Assembly: GCF_047663525.1 (NCBI RefSeq)
Contig: NC_092590.1
Location: 51,800,501-51,864,500 of the forward strand
Length of the DNA: 64,000 nt
Direction of reading: 5' to 3'
Source: Anas platyrhynchos
Taxonomy: Eukaryota; Chordata; Aves; Anseriformes; Anatidae
The position numbers and the translations under genes were made by a program. The notes beneath the pieces are model-generated. The model did not search any database. It was not told the DNA's origin and saw only the letters and a program-made list of their open reading frames with translations. Position 1 is the stretch's first letter. Each line of letters begins with the position of its first letter. Of this stretch, positions 26,786-37,216 are shown in pieces.

Positions 26786-27073
26786 GCGGTGTCGCCGGTC
26801 GGAAGCCGCCAGCCTGCGCTGCCCCCGGCTGCGGTAACACAAAGCTTCATTTGCATTCCCCGCCCGAGTCGGAGGGGAACAGAAAACGTGTAGGGGCAGG
26901 AGCCCATGGCACGGATTTGGGGTCGGTACGGGGGTCGGACACACGAACCAGAGTTTGCCCCGTACAAAGCACCGGGAAGGAGCTCGCCCTGCCCCAGGCT
27001 GGGTTGGGCTGGCACTTGGGTCAGAAAAAAAAATAAAGAAGAAAAAAACCACCTAAATTATCATCTGATCTCA

Positions 27074-27079
27074 TTTATT
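27074..27079 (-). terminator. GSX2: Candidate GSX2 polyadenylation signal (distal)
   Basis: A second AATAAA on the minus strand in an AT-rich patch (27061-27120) at the boundary of the GC-rich GSX2 domain. It is an alternative to the proximal signal. Confidence 0.45.
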
Positions 27080-27155
27080 TAAATAAATATAAATATAAAT
27101 TTTATATAAAACTATTCACAAACAAACCGACGTCCCAAACCCAAACGACTTGAGC

Positions 27156-27161
27156 TTTATT
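27156..27161 (-). terminator. GSX2: Candidate GSX2 polyadenylation signal (proximal)
   Basis: AATAAA on the minus strand (TTTATT on plus), 313-318 bases past the stop codon. It would give a 3' UTR of about 330 bases. Confidence 0.5.
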
Positions 27162-27473
27162 GCTTTTCTTATTCGCGTTAAGGAGTCCGTCCGGGCGGCT
27201 GTCAGCCCTACAAGTTTCGTGTTTGCTTTTCAGGTCCCGAATACGCTTGTTCCTTCCTTCCTTCTCCCTTCAGACTGCCCCGGGAGGACCCCTGGGCGGT
27301 GCGGGTCCCGTCCCGCGATGCAAGCTCGGAGGAGCAGGTGCCTGCTGCCGGGCTTACGGGGTGCTTGGAGCATCCCCAGGGGAGCACCGGCACCCCAAAA
27401 GACGGCTGATGCCGGGGTGGGAGCCCGAGCGGCCCCAGGTGTGCCGCCCTGCACCCCGGGGGCTGCGGGGGGC

Positions 27474-27814
27474 TCATAGCGGGGAGATCTCCTTCTCCTC
27501 GGTAGCCGATGAGGGGGATAAAGACTCCTCGTCCTCCGACCTGGGGTAGTGCCCCTGGCCGCTGCTGCACTTGCAGCCCCCGTGGGAGTTTCGCTGGGTG
27601 CCTTTGCCTTCTTTCTTGTGCTTCACCCGCCGGTTCTGGAACCAGATCTTCACCTGCTTCTCGGAGAGGTTCAGGTAGGTGGCTATCTCGATCCGCCGCA
27701 GGCGGGACAGGTACATGTTGGAGGAGAACTCCCGCTCCAGCTCCAGGAGCTGGGTGCTGGTGAAAGCCGTCCTCATCCTCTTCCCGTTTTGAATTTGGCT
27801 GGCGTCGGACCCTC
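27474..27814 (-). CDS. GSX2: GSX2 homeobox transcription factor, coding exon 2 (homeodomain)
   Basis: This exon encodes residues 160-272 and a TGA stop. The 60-residue homeodomain spans about residues 170-229, beginning [17 protein letters not shown]; helix 3 reads [16 protein letters not shown], with DNA-contacting Gln50 (Q219) and Asn51 (N220) intact. This is an Antp-class/ParaHox homeodomain that binds TAAT-core DNA. The C-terminal tail (230-272) carries GCKC, an acidic-serine segment [12 protein letters not shown], and ends EKEISPL as in other GSX2 proteins. The acceptor is CGTCAAG|GAGGGTCC: an AAG rather than CAG acceptor behind a short pyrimidine tract. An alternative acceptor three bases downstream (AAGGAG|) would drop one glycine; the upstream site matches the family better. 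No frameshift or stop is present. Confidence 0.97.
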
Positions 27815-27995
27815 CTTGACGGGAGAAGAAGCGAGAATTGGGGAAAAGGGGAAAAGAGAGAGACAAGCGGCAAGGCACCCGCGCCGGAGGCGCATCCTAC
27901 GCCTGGCGACCCGGGGGGCAGCGGGTCCCCTTGGGGACCCCCCCCTCGTCCCACCGCCCCCCTACCGGCCCTCCCGGTGGCCGCGGGGCCCCTAC
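27815..27995 (-). other. GSX2: GSX2 intron 1 (181 bp)
   Basis: A short GC-rich intron with GT (27995-27994) and AG (27816-27815) ends. It separates the N-terminal exon from the homeodomain exon, the standard two-exon Gsx architecture. Apparent open frames reading through it are by-products of high GC and few stops. Confidence 0.93.
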
Positions 27996-28473
27996 CCATG
28001 CCGAGGCAGTGAAACCTCCGGGGGTCGCTGACGCTGTAGGCGGTGGCGGCGCAGGCAGGTGGGTGATGCGCTGGGTGCCCCAGGGCGGCGGCGGGCACTG
28101 CGGGCGGAGGGTGCTGAGGAGGGTGCTGAGCGTGGCCGGCCCTGGGGCAGCACTGCGCCTCGGGGGAGCCGGAGGCGGCGGGGAACTGGCCCTTGAGCAG
28201 GGGGATGGCCCCGCCGCCTCCTCCTCCGCCGCCACCACCGCCACCAGCACCGCGGGAGGAGTGCAGGTGCGAGGTGACACAGAGCGGGCAGACGCAGAAA
28301 GCGCCGCTCTTGCGGGACGGGCAGCCCGGCCCCGCCACCGACATGACGAGGGGGGAAGGCACGCCGAGGGGGATGAAGAAATCCTGGCCGTGGTGGTGAT
28401 GCTCGGGCAGGGACGGAGCCGGCCTCGACGAGTCCTTGATGATGAGGGAGTCCACGTAGAAGGAGCGGGACAT
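27996..28473 (-). CDS. GSX2: GSX2 homeobox transcription factor, coding exon 1
   Basis: This exon encodes residues 1-159 plus the first base of codon 160 of GS homeobox 2. The family is nuclear and specifies ventral telencephalic (lateral ganglionic eminence) and spinal interneuron progenitors. The start is fixed by the family N-terminus MSRSFYVDSLIIKD (residues 1-14), an eh1-like segment thought to recruit Groucho/TLE corepressors. A conserved Cys-rich stretch (CPSRKSGAFCVCPLC, residues 51-65) and HSSR follow, then 12 glycines (77-88), PLLKGQF, a His/Pro/Ala-rich stretch, and DPRRFHCLGM at the end. The donor on the minus strand reads ATGG|GTAGGG, and joining to exon 2 restores the family sequence MGGSDASQ. 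The whole protein would be 272 residues against about 304 in human; the difference is mainly shorter His and Ala runs. The gene assignment is very secure. Confidence 0.97.
28210..28245 (-). repeat. GSX2: Poly-glycine coding tract in GSX2
   Basis: A run of GGN codons (mixed third bases, seen on the plus strand as CCG/CCT/CCA triplets) encodes 12 consecutive glycines, residues 77-88. Mammalian GSX2 has an imperfect Gly/Ala-rich stretch here. Mixed codons suggest a selected or old tract rather than a fresh slippage expansion. Confidence 0.9.
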
Positions 28474-28622
28474 CGCGGCGGGGCTCGCCGGTGCCGCTCG
28501 GCCAAAGTTGCCGCTGAAGTCCCGGCGAGGCGAAGAAGGTGCTTATGTTCGGGAGCCGAACAAAAGGGTCCCTGGAGAGGGCTGGTCTTAAAGTCCCCCC
28601 GCCTGGCTCCCCTGCGCTGGGG

Positions 28623-28629
28623 TTTTATA
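28623..28629 (-). promoter_or_regulatory. GSX2: Candidate TATA box of GSX2
   Basis: On the minus strand the sequence reads TATAAAA, about 150 bases upstream of the GSX2 start codon. This would place transcription initiation near 28590-28600. A palindromic E-box CACGTG lies just upstream at 28643-28648. The assignment rests on motif and position only. Confidence 0.55.
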
Positions 28630-29219
28630 TCAACTATTTAAACACGTGATGGCTGAAAGCCTCGCAGATCTAAATCTCCCCGGCTTCCCAGGCCGGCAGG
28701 AGAGGCTGCCGGGGGCGGGGAGGGGGCAGAGAGGGAGGGAGGGGGGGCACAAAATGTGCGTGCTCTTTCGCTGCCCGCCGACCACAGCCCTGAGCCTCGT
28801 CCCCAGATAAATCCTAGGAGAGGGGAAGCCGAGGGAGACACGGGGGGGACATCCCAAGGGTGCCCCTACCCCTTAGGTGATGCTCTGGAAGAAGCGGGAC
28901 ATCGCAGCGCCCCCCCATCCCGTGCAAAGCCGGGGGGCTGCAGGGCGCAGGGAGGGGGGGACCCGAGCATCTCCCCGCCGGCGGGGTCCTTTGGTACCAC
29001 AGGAGCGGATAGAAAGTTATGGGTTGGTTAGGGATGGGGTGCTCGCATCTGTACCTAGGGCTTTTTTCGCCCTCCCCATCCCGGCCGAAGTGGCGATTAG
29101 AGAGAGGACAAAGCCTCCAAAATCTCTGCGCCCTCCTTACCCAAACGGTGCCGAAACGGCAAAGTTCCCAGGGGACTGCCCCGGCCGCTCCGGGGCTCCG
29201 CGCTAATGAAAGGCGAACA

Positions 29220-29400
29220 TGTCAGGGAGGGGTTCTTTGATCTCCACCAAGCCTGCTGAAGCAATCATTCAAAGTAAAATTGGATAAACAGCTAAATACG
29301 GTCGGTGGCTCCCGAGCATTGCAGATTGCGTGAAAAAAGCCAAGGTATTTGCAGCACGTTACGCGATTTTCCAGTGACCTGTTTTAGGGCGGTTTAAGAG
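29220..29400. promoter_or_regulatory. Candidate GSX2 upstream regulatory block
   Basis: Just upstream of the GSX2 CpG island, this block contains CAATCATTCAAAG, AAATTGGATAAAC, a forkhead-like ATAAACA and GCAGCACGTTACGCG. It is complex and non-repetitive. Confidence 0.3.
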
Positions 29401-29829
29401 GAGGCTCGGCGGTCAGAGCAGGGCAGATGCGAATGCGTTTAGAAAGGACGGCGTACCCAGTGCCACAGGACTGGGGAAAGGGAAGCGACAATTGTGCTGC
29501 AAAGCAGAAAACACGGAGCACGCCTGATTACCAGGGGCTGAGCGCAAGGCTGGGAAGCGAACCAGGAGCCTTACCGCGGCTAAAAGCGGCTGTCGCGCAC
29601 AAGGGCCGGCCCGGGACACGGTCAGCCCCCAGTTCCCCCTCTCGCACTCAATCCCCTGCTGTTTAAAGCCAAAAAAAAAAAAAAAAACAAAAAAAACCAC
29701 GAACGGTGCCCGACTTCTGGCGTTTCCTCGCTGCAGCCCGGCCGGGTGCCGGGCCCCCAGCTCCCCCCGACGGCCCTGGCCGAGCACGATGCATCCCAGT
29801 TTTAGGGACACCCCGTAGCCGGCGAACTG

Positions 29830-30020
29830 AGGATTTATGGACGGCAATTAAAGTTTTATGAATTGCAGCTGAGGCTGGTTATGGAGCTATTTGAATGTGA
29901 TTAGAATTCAATTAGAAAGTGTTTACCGGACGGCGGGGCTCCGGAGTGTAAACAGACAGCTATTCCAGCAATGCGCTAATCCCGCGTCTTGTGACAACAA
30001 TTAGCGCTTTAGGCGGGTCA
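29830..30020. promoter_or_regulatory. Candidate enhancer block with paired forkhead-like sites
   Basis: It has GGCAATTAAAG, a CAGCTG E-box (29866-29871), GATTAG and AATTAG cores. GTGTTTACCGG and CCGGAGTGTAAACA form an imperfect inverted pair (about 29919-29955) resembling two opposed forkhead sites. TAATCC and AATTAG follow. It lies 1.4 kb upstream of the GSX2 start. Confidence 0.45.
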
Positions 30021-30539
30021 GCTCCCACCTCACCTACTTTTCCCCCAAACTGCTGCCGAAACCCCAGCCAAGGCCCCGGAGCACAGGCCCTGAACCTCGG
30101 GAATGGGACCGGGATCGGGAATGGGGCCGGGGTCCCGGGACAAGAGGGCTGCCCCTCCTTGAGTCTCTGCCTCTCGGCGACACCTAAATCACGGTCGTGG
30201 TACTCAGCAGTTGGATTTCACCCAGCTCCCCCCTCCCCGTCAAAACGCAGTTCGTCCGGCCGAGATTTGAGTTCACCTCTTTTTCTTCCTTTAATTAATT
30301 TATTTTTATTTCTTTTCTCCTGTAAGAGGCCCGGCGGCCCGGGTGGAAAACCCGCCGTCTGCAGCGATAGAAGCGGATCTGGGAAGAAGCTGTCGGACGG
30401 GAAAGCAGACAGAGCGAGAGTCGGATCAAAATTGCGATTTGTAATTGTTATAATAAACCAAGCGCAGTGATAAAAGAAAAAAAAAAAAAGGCAAAAGAAA
30501 AACCCACCCCGGAAAGCGGGAGCAAGAAAAGAAGTCATT

Positions 30540-30910
30540 TGAAAGCAAAGATATCCCAAACCAGGCGGAATGATGCAAGGCGTGCGCCCACATCACATCG
30601 GCCTCGTTACAATTTTATTTTTCAATAATTCTGTCCGATAAAATTTCATTGTCCATTAAGTAATCCCCGAAATGAGAGCTCTTATGAGCCTATAATGAGC
30701 TCTAATTGCTACGACTGGGAGAGCCACGTGGAAGGATTTAGAAGGTATTAAGCAGTTGGGTACAGAGCACAGGCTGTTACCTAGCCATTACTTTCATAAT
30801 TCAAGGAGAAAATTAGTCCTTTTAAGGGAAAATCCTTTGATTCCCTTCATTCTGCTCGGGGTGACAGAGTATAGCTTTGTCTGCCTTTAGTTCAAGACAG
30901 TGTAACAAAT
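30540..30910. promoter_or_regulatory. Candidate enhancer block upstream of GSX2
   Basis: A repeat-free, motif-rich stretch: TTCAATAATTC, CATTAAGTAATCC, GAGCTCTTATGAGCC followed by TATAATGAGCTCTAATTGC (GAGCTC near both ends), a CACGTG E-box (30726-30731), TCATAATTCAAGG and AAATTAGTCC. It resembles vertebrate conserved noncoding elements by texture. Confidence 0.45.
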
Positions 30911-31480
30911 GAGAATGTAACGAAATTGCCCCCTTTTCAAAGTGGAGCGCTTCAAAAAGAACAGCAGAGCCGCTCCCCCGGGCTGCGGAGCGCAGGACTG
31001 GGTGCTGGTTCCTCTTTTCTTCCAGATGTCTCGAACACCTTTATGTAGGGGAGATTCACGGCTTAAACGACAAAAGCAACGCTTTCCTTTCCTTTCCCTC
31101 CCCCCCCCAGTCTTTGCTCGGCTCCCGGCCGCCCGGCGAAGCTCCCAGGCGCGCATCTCCGCCCCGATGCGGGCAGGATGCGGCCCCGCCGAAAGGAACG
31201 CACCTCGGGGAAGCGCTCCCAGGCGGAAAAAAAGAATAAATATAAATAAAAAGAAAAAAAGAAGAAAGGGAAAGGGAAAGGGAAAAAAGAAAAGAAAAAA
31301 AAAAAACTTCGCAGGGCGGCCGCGATTTTGCCAGCATCCCGCGGGGGCCGTGCGGTGGCTCCGGGCAGGATGCTCCGAGGAGACCCACGCGTGGGTAGCC
31401 CAGGGGCTAAGGGCTCTCTTGCTCTTTCTTCGCTAACCTACCATCGATTTCGGATTAGTTTCCAAAGCAATCGGCGGTGT
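30910..31480. other. CpG-rich patch upstream of GSX2
   Basis: A CpG-rich stretch (30960-31200, 31310-31400) split by a polypurine tract. No coding exon recognised. It may belong to an extended GSX2 regulatory domain. Confidence 0.5.
31226..31308 (+). repeat. Polypurine tract (AAAG/GGGAAA)n
   Basis: About 80 bases of nearly pure A/G including three GGGAAA-type units. It is a homopurine-homopyrimidine stretch capable of triplex formation in principle. Confidence 0.85.
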
Positions 31481-31529
31481 TGGAGCCGGGTTTTGTGAAG
31501 GGAGCGCAGGCAAAAGACAGGACTTGCCC

Positions 31530-31930
31530 CCAGCTCCCGTTAATGAGGTCATTATAAAAGCGTGAACAAGTCTATTAATGTTTTATTGAAAGCGCATCGT
31601 TAACTTGTATCCATCCTTTTCTGAAAGTGGCATTGTGATATTGCTGTCTGTGGCACATCTTACCCAATATAGCCCGAGATTTCTCCATTATCTGTAACCA
31701 AGCAACACTTTCTGAATACCAAAAATTGAAAAGAACCGCTTAGTCTTCAAGAAAGTCCTCAATAATAGTGGAAAAGAACAAAGATCCAGGAGACAACAAA
31801 ATGCCACAGGGGTGACTTTTCATGAGCAATTATCTCTCATTAATCAGCAGAACAGCTGCAATATTAATTTCCTCTCTTTCTTCCTCTCTTTTCACAGTCC
31901 CCACCATTTGAATAATCATAAATTTTGATT
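31530..31930. promoter_or_regulatory. Candidate enhancer block upstream of GSX2
   Basis: It contains GTTAATGAGGTCATTATAAA, TCTATTAATGTTTTATTG, ATCTCTCATTAATCAGC, CAGCTG (31854-31859) and GCAATATTAATTTCC. Multiple ATTA cores and a nuclear-receptor-like AGGTCA half-site are present. Repeat-free. Confidence 0.45.
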
Positions 31931-32079
31931 TCATGGAGCACCAACATCGCCGGCGACTCCGGGACACAAGCTACCTACGCGGGGCGGGCGCTTTGCAAAA
32001 CAGCTTCTATTTTTAAGGCTGCCAAAGGGATAAAAAAAAAAAAAAAAAAGTGAAGAAAAGAAAAGAGAGGGAAACTTGG

Positions 32080-32820
32080 GGCCGGGCTGCTTCCCCCCCT
32101 TCCCCCGGAGCACGGATTAAGGCCGGGAGCCCCGGCAGCCCCAGCCCTGCCTCTTTCACCCGCGGCCAGGAGCGGGGAGCGCACCGAGCGCTGCCTTCAG
32201 GCGTGGGAGTTTCAACAACCTCGCTGTCCATTTAACTTCCAAACATGAAGCCAAGCGTTGTAGATCTGTCCAAAGAGACAATCTTGGGGCGTAACGCGCA
32301 TTGTGCGACATCAAAAGGCCCTGGCGTTATAGGCACTCAGAAGTGCTTTCAGGGAGGAGGGTGCGATGCCTTCGCTTTTCAGGGGCTCCGCCGCTGATTG
32401 TTTAACAAGCGACGTCGCCGAGGCAAGAAACCCGCGCTCCTTCCAAAGATAAGGATGTAATGTTCAAACTCCCTTTTTTCCTTTTTTTTTTTTTTTTTTT
32501 TTTTTTTTTGGAAGGATTTCAAAGAATCTCATTAGCCGCGCTTTGGGGACGGGAGCGCGCAGCGCTGCCCGCCCGGCTCCCCGCTGCCCGGGGGCCAGTT
32601 CAGAGCCCCGGCTGCGACCCCGGTGCCCCCCGAGCTCTGCCCACCCCCAGGCACCCGCATGTCCCCGCCCGGCCCCGGGGGACCAGCAGGGAGCAGCCAG
32701 GGGGCTCGCCCGAGGCGTGCGGGCTGGCTGCGAGCTGAGCAGGGGAAGCCTGTTCCCCAGGGGCCCTTCCCTTCTCTGCGGGAGTTTCTTCACCCACAGC
32801 CCCCGGCAAAGATGAGGCAG
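32080..32820. promoter_or_regulatory. CpG island-like segment between GSX2 and CHIC2
   Basis: CpG-rich DNA at 32080-32200 and 32540-32800, about 4 kb upstream of GSX2, separated by unique sequence and a T28 tract. It could be an orphan CpG island, possibly the promoter of a noncoding RNA. No exon structure is identifiable. Confidence 0.4.
32482..32509 (+). repeat. Poly(T) tract (28)
   Basis: A pure T run preceded by CCCTTTTTTCC, in otherwise CpG-rich DNA. Confidence 0.97.
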
Positions 32821-34329
32821 CCTTCAGCACACTCTCTTCCTTTGTGGCTTGATCCCGCATCTTCTACTTTTATTTATTTATTTTTTTCATTATTCATTTT
32901 GCAAGGTTCTTCCTAAGTGAAGCAGTTCTTCTCCCTCTTCAGCCCTCTTAGAAAGTGTTAGCTCATTGCTGGGTTCCCTTCAGCATCAGGATGCAAAGGA
33001 AGATTCTTGTTTGTGCCTTCTTGCCATGGTGAAGTCAACACCGGTGGTTTTGCACTGTCATACAGAGGAGCCAAGGGAGGAAATGCCCCATGAGATTACT
33101 GTTATCTGCAGCCTTGCCTGGTATCTCTGAGCCTGGTTTTGCCACATCCCTCATGCTCTGCAAATATAGGACAACACTGTACCAGACACTCCAGTGGTCC
33201 AGTGGGCCCTGGTTTCAGTTAATGACCTTTGTTTTGAGCTCTAGCAGCTAAAATTGTTGCCATGCACAGATGATGACACATATGAGGGGAAAATGTGCTG
33301 ATGTGTTCTTAATGGGGATAAAGCTAAATTTCTGCAACAGCCTCAGAGGAGGTTTATGGGGAAAGATGGAGCTGAAACCCCAAGCTCATGTGAGTGAGCA
33401 TAAGGATTCAAAGTGGTGCTGTGGGCTGTGGACCACACCAATCGTGGCCAGTTTCATTTTTACACTGAGATATCACAAAGCCACACAGGAGCATAACACC
33501 TTGTAGTAACACAGGTACTGATCCAGAAAAGAACAGTAACATTAAACATCTAATTTCATTTCCAGCCTTGGAATTCCTCTGTTACACATTTTGATCCTTG
33601 GAGGTCACACTTAGCTTGAAGTGTTCTGCTTGGCAGTGACCAAAAAGCAGTCTTTTGAATTTGCTACCAAAGGAAATGCTGTTTTTTTTAGACACATTGA
33701 CAGGAATGGGCATTTAACATGGCTTGTAAGAAAAGTGAAGAGGTTACCAAACATCTCACAGCAGTGCAGGAGCTGCCAGTTTCCCAGGCTGAATATTGTA
33801 TGAGTTTTGAGTCCACCTTGTCCAGACTAAATAAATAAATGAGTTTGTTTGTTTGCATTGTCCTGAAATGAAAGTGTAGCTGTGGGATAGTCCAAGAGCA
33901 GCAGAGGAATGAAGGAACTTCCTAAGAGAGATGATACTACTCTTGCAGGCACAGGAAACAGATACGAATACAGTTAATGATGGAGTTCCTCAAAATTAGT
34001 CTCAAGGGCAGTTGAATTAGTTTGTATCTTGCCACGGTCAATAGGAGTTTGCTATTCACAGCAAAGAGTATAACTACTGATACTCATGCATATTCTCCTT
34101 CCTATACTCTTTGCCATACACTACAAATTGCAAAGAGAAGTCAGGATCTGTGGAGATTGGTGTGCTGTACTGGAAAAAGTGGATGCTCTGAGGAGAGGAG
34201 CAATAGCAGTGCAATGACAAAGCCAGTATAAGCACTGGCACATTAATCCCAGAATATGAAACATCACTGTGGTATGGCAAGTGACAGGTGAATGCAGTCA
34301 CTGAGCACAACAGGCAAGGTCATTCCACT

Positions 34330-34935
<606 letters not shown>

Positions 34936-35770
34936 ACATACATAAAGAATGCTTAATAGCTATTTTGACATGGTAAGTACTGACTTAAAATTGAGTAAAC
35001 TGTTGATTATTTGAGTGAGCTGTTGATTATTTTCTAAAAAATGTTGCTGGATTGGTATTGCTGGAATCTAAGGTCTACTGAGCAGCTAGAGCATGGGTGG
35101 AAGCAGCACCTTGTTGCATCTTCCCTGCCTGTACATCTGTGTTCATTGTTCTGGGTACTGCCCCTCATCCAATATAAACCAATGACATAGTTTTTTTTTT
35201 TTTTTCTCCTTTTAACATTTGTTGTTAAGATAATGGAAGGCAGAACCACGTGTGCTAAAAGGATACTTTTTTTTTTTCAGTTGTCAAATTAATGATCAGT
35301 CTGAATTTTGGTATGAACTTTAAACTTGTACAAGGAAAAATATACCATCTCATTTCTTCAGCTCCCTTTTCACAAAATAGACTTAGCTTTGCCTAAGCAG
35401 CTGATATGTGAAAACAAATCTCTAATGCACGTGGCTGGCAGCAACCCTTTTACAGTTTCATCCTTTTGATATGCATTTGTAACCTACCTTTTAGAAAAAG
35501 TAACAAACCATGTATTTTAGGAAGAAGAGTGTCAGTAAAGTACAGGCTGAAGTCACTCAACGTATCACTCAGCTAGGAAGAAAATATTTTTTAATAGTTT
35601 TTTACTATTACAGAGCTGAAATGGAAACAAAATTCAGACTTTTTAAAAACAATACTGAAAAGTTTTGCATAGCTTGCCCTTTCTTATTTATAATGAATAT
35701 ATTGTCTGAGCTTGTGTTTCAAGGTTTCTCTTTGAAAAATCATAGTAATAAAGTAAGAACAAAGTAAAAC

Positions 35771-35795
35771 TTTTTTTTTTTTTTTTTTTTTTTTT
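35771..35795 (+). repeat. Poly(T) tract (25)
   Basis: A homopolymer T run. Confidence 0.96.
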
Positions 35796-36325
35796 GCAAG
35801 TATATTATTTCAAAGCTTGTTTATTCTGCTGTACCATTGAGGCTATACCAAAATCTAATGGAAAAAGAAAGACAGAAGTCCTGACAACTATTTTATAAGG
35901 TTCAGAGCACTACTCTAGTCGAAAGGAAAGAGACTGAAATGGAAAAAAATACAGCGTCAATCTTCTGAAGGAGGAAGAATTACTGGAACCTATACTGCCA
36001 GAATATGTGACTAGGAAGGTATAAATCATGATTTTAAATTGCTAAGAAAATCTAATGACCATTATAGATTGACCAGGTGAAGAAAACATCAGCCAAAAAG
36101 GAGTCCGATGCTTGAAGAGCAGCTCAGACATCTCCAGCATTCCAGGTCCTCTCTGCTAGCTGCAGCTTAGCGAAAGAACTAATACTCCCATTAAAACACC
36201 TGTACGGCTAGAATACAGCTAATGCTGTGGTGTGTAAGAAGTAAGACTATCTGCATCCTCAAGAGTACTGAAACATAGACTTGAAACACGTCAGAAGGTG
36301 GAAAGGTTTGGTTAAAACACTACTC

Positions 36326-36402
36326 TCAGTTATGCAGCTGTAAGACTGAGTTACTCTGCAGCTATTCTGAATGGTGCAGGGGGAGTAGAATTTGGCCTGG
36401 TG
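36326..36402. repeat. Possible archosaur low-copy interspersed repeat (palindromic MITE-like)
   Basis: TCTCAGTTATGCAGCTGTAA at one end and GGAGTAGAATTTGGCC at the other resemble the terminal arms of a palindromic element frequent in crocodilian and turtle genomes (TCAGTTACACNGGTGTAAAT … AGAATTTGGCC). Highly decayed. Confidence 0.3.
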
Positions 36403-37185
36403 TTTTCAAAGGTTAGTTAAACAAAATATGACCTTTTTCAGGCAAGGGGAACAAAAGAGGTCAGCTCATTCTCCAGAGCTACAAAAGGTCTTTCAAGGGT
36501 ACCAAAGAAATAAAAATAAAAGCCATGATCACACTTCCTAGATGCACACATAGAAACAACGCCTGTACGTTAAGGTATAGCCCAATGGGGAAAACCCTGT
36601 CTCACTGACTTGCCTGTCAGTGAGAGCTCTGCCAGAAATTCACCTGCCACAAGAAAGGTATCCAAATTCAAATAGTCAGTTTTGTCCAAGGGCACAGAGC
36701 AAGATCATTGCAGGACTGGGGTTAGATCCAGCATCTCCTATCTTTCCTGTCCAGTGGGAAAGAATTTATACAGCTTGTTCTCCTGCTCTCAAGGAGATTC
36801 TGATACAAGCTGTCTATGCTGTACAAACAGATCAGTTACTCAAATTTACCAGTTGATTCTCTGCTGCAGGCTAGAATTTTTAGTCTCATCTCTTCAAGGA
36901 GAGAAAACAACTCTACTCCAGAGTCTGACCAAGCTGCAACAAGATTTACAAATCTGGTCACCAAGTACCTTCAAATTACATGAACAATTTTTTTTCTCTT
37001 ATACATGTACTTGTTCACACATGTGCCAAGGAACTCTATCCTTTGAATGGTGATGGGATAATGCATAGATTTTTACTCTGCTACTCAGGCCTGATGGTCC
37101 AGGCAAGACTGCCAGCAGCTGGAGTCAAAGAAGGAACCAGATCTGGAAGAAATTTTCCAATATCTCTCTTGCGTTGAAAGGAAAA

Positions 37186-37188
<3 letters not shown>

Positions 37189-37216
<28 letters not shown>
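37189..37216 (+). repeat. Poly(T) tract (28) followed by CAGG
   Basis: A homopolymer T run ending in CAGG, superficially acceptor-like; no coding exon was recognised downstream. Confidence 0.96.

Larger units (their letters stand above)
24400..27060. other. GSX2 downstream spacer
   Basis: Intermediate-GC DNA with a CR1 remnant (25755), purine-rich low-complexity DNA (26580-26620) and a CpG-rich patch (26700-26990). No gene was recognised. Confidence 0.65.
27280..29260. promoter_or_regulatory. GSX2: CpG island covering GSX2
   Basis: The stretch is strongly GC- and CpG-rich across both GSX2 exons, the intron, the 5' UTR and about 700 bases upstream. Gene-wide islands of this kind are typical of Polycomb-regulated homeobox genes. 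Boundaries are by eye. Confidence 0.75.

Noticed and set aside
1..27000. PDGFRA exons on the minus strand
   Set aside because: Expected by synteny to lie further left; no tyrosine-kinase or immunoglobulin-domain coding sequence was recognised.
27208..28473. 421-codon continuous minus ORF through the GSX2 intron
   Set aside because: It reads through the intron and then frameshifts out of the homeodomain; the spliced model reproduces the conserved protein exactly.
27838..28641. 267-codon plus-strand ORF and 202-codon minus-strand ORF across GSX2
   Set aside because: Shadows of the stop-poor, GC-rich GSX2 exon 1; low-complexity Arg/Gly/Ala peptides with no family features.
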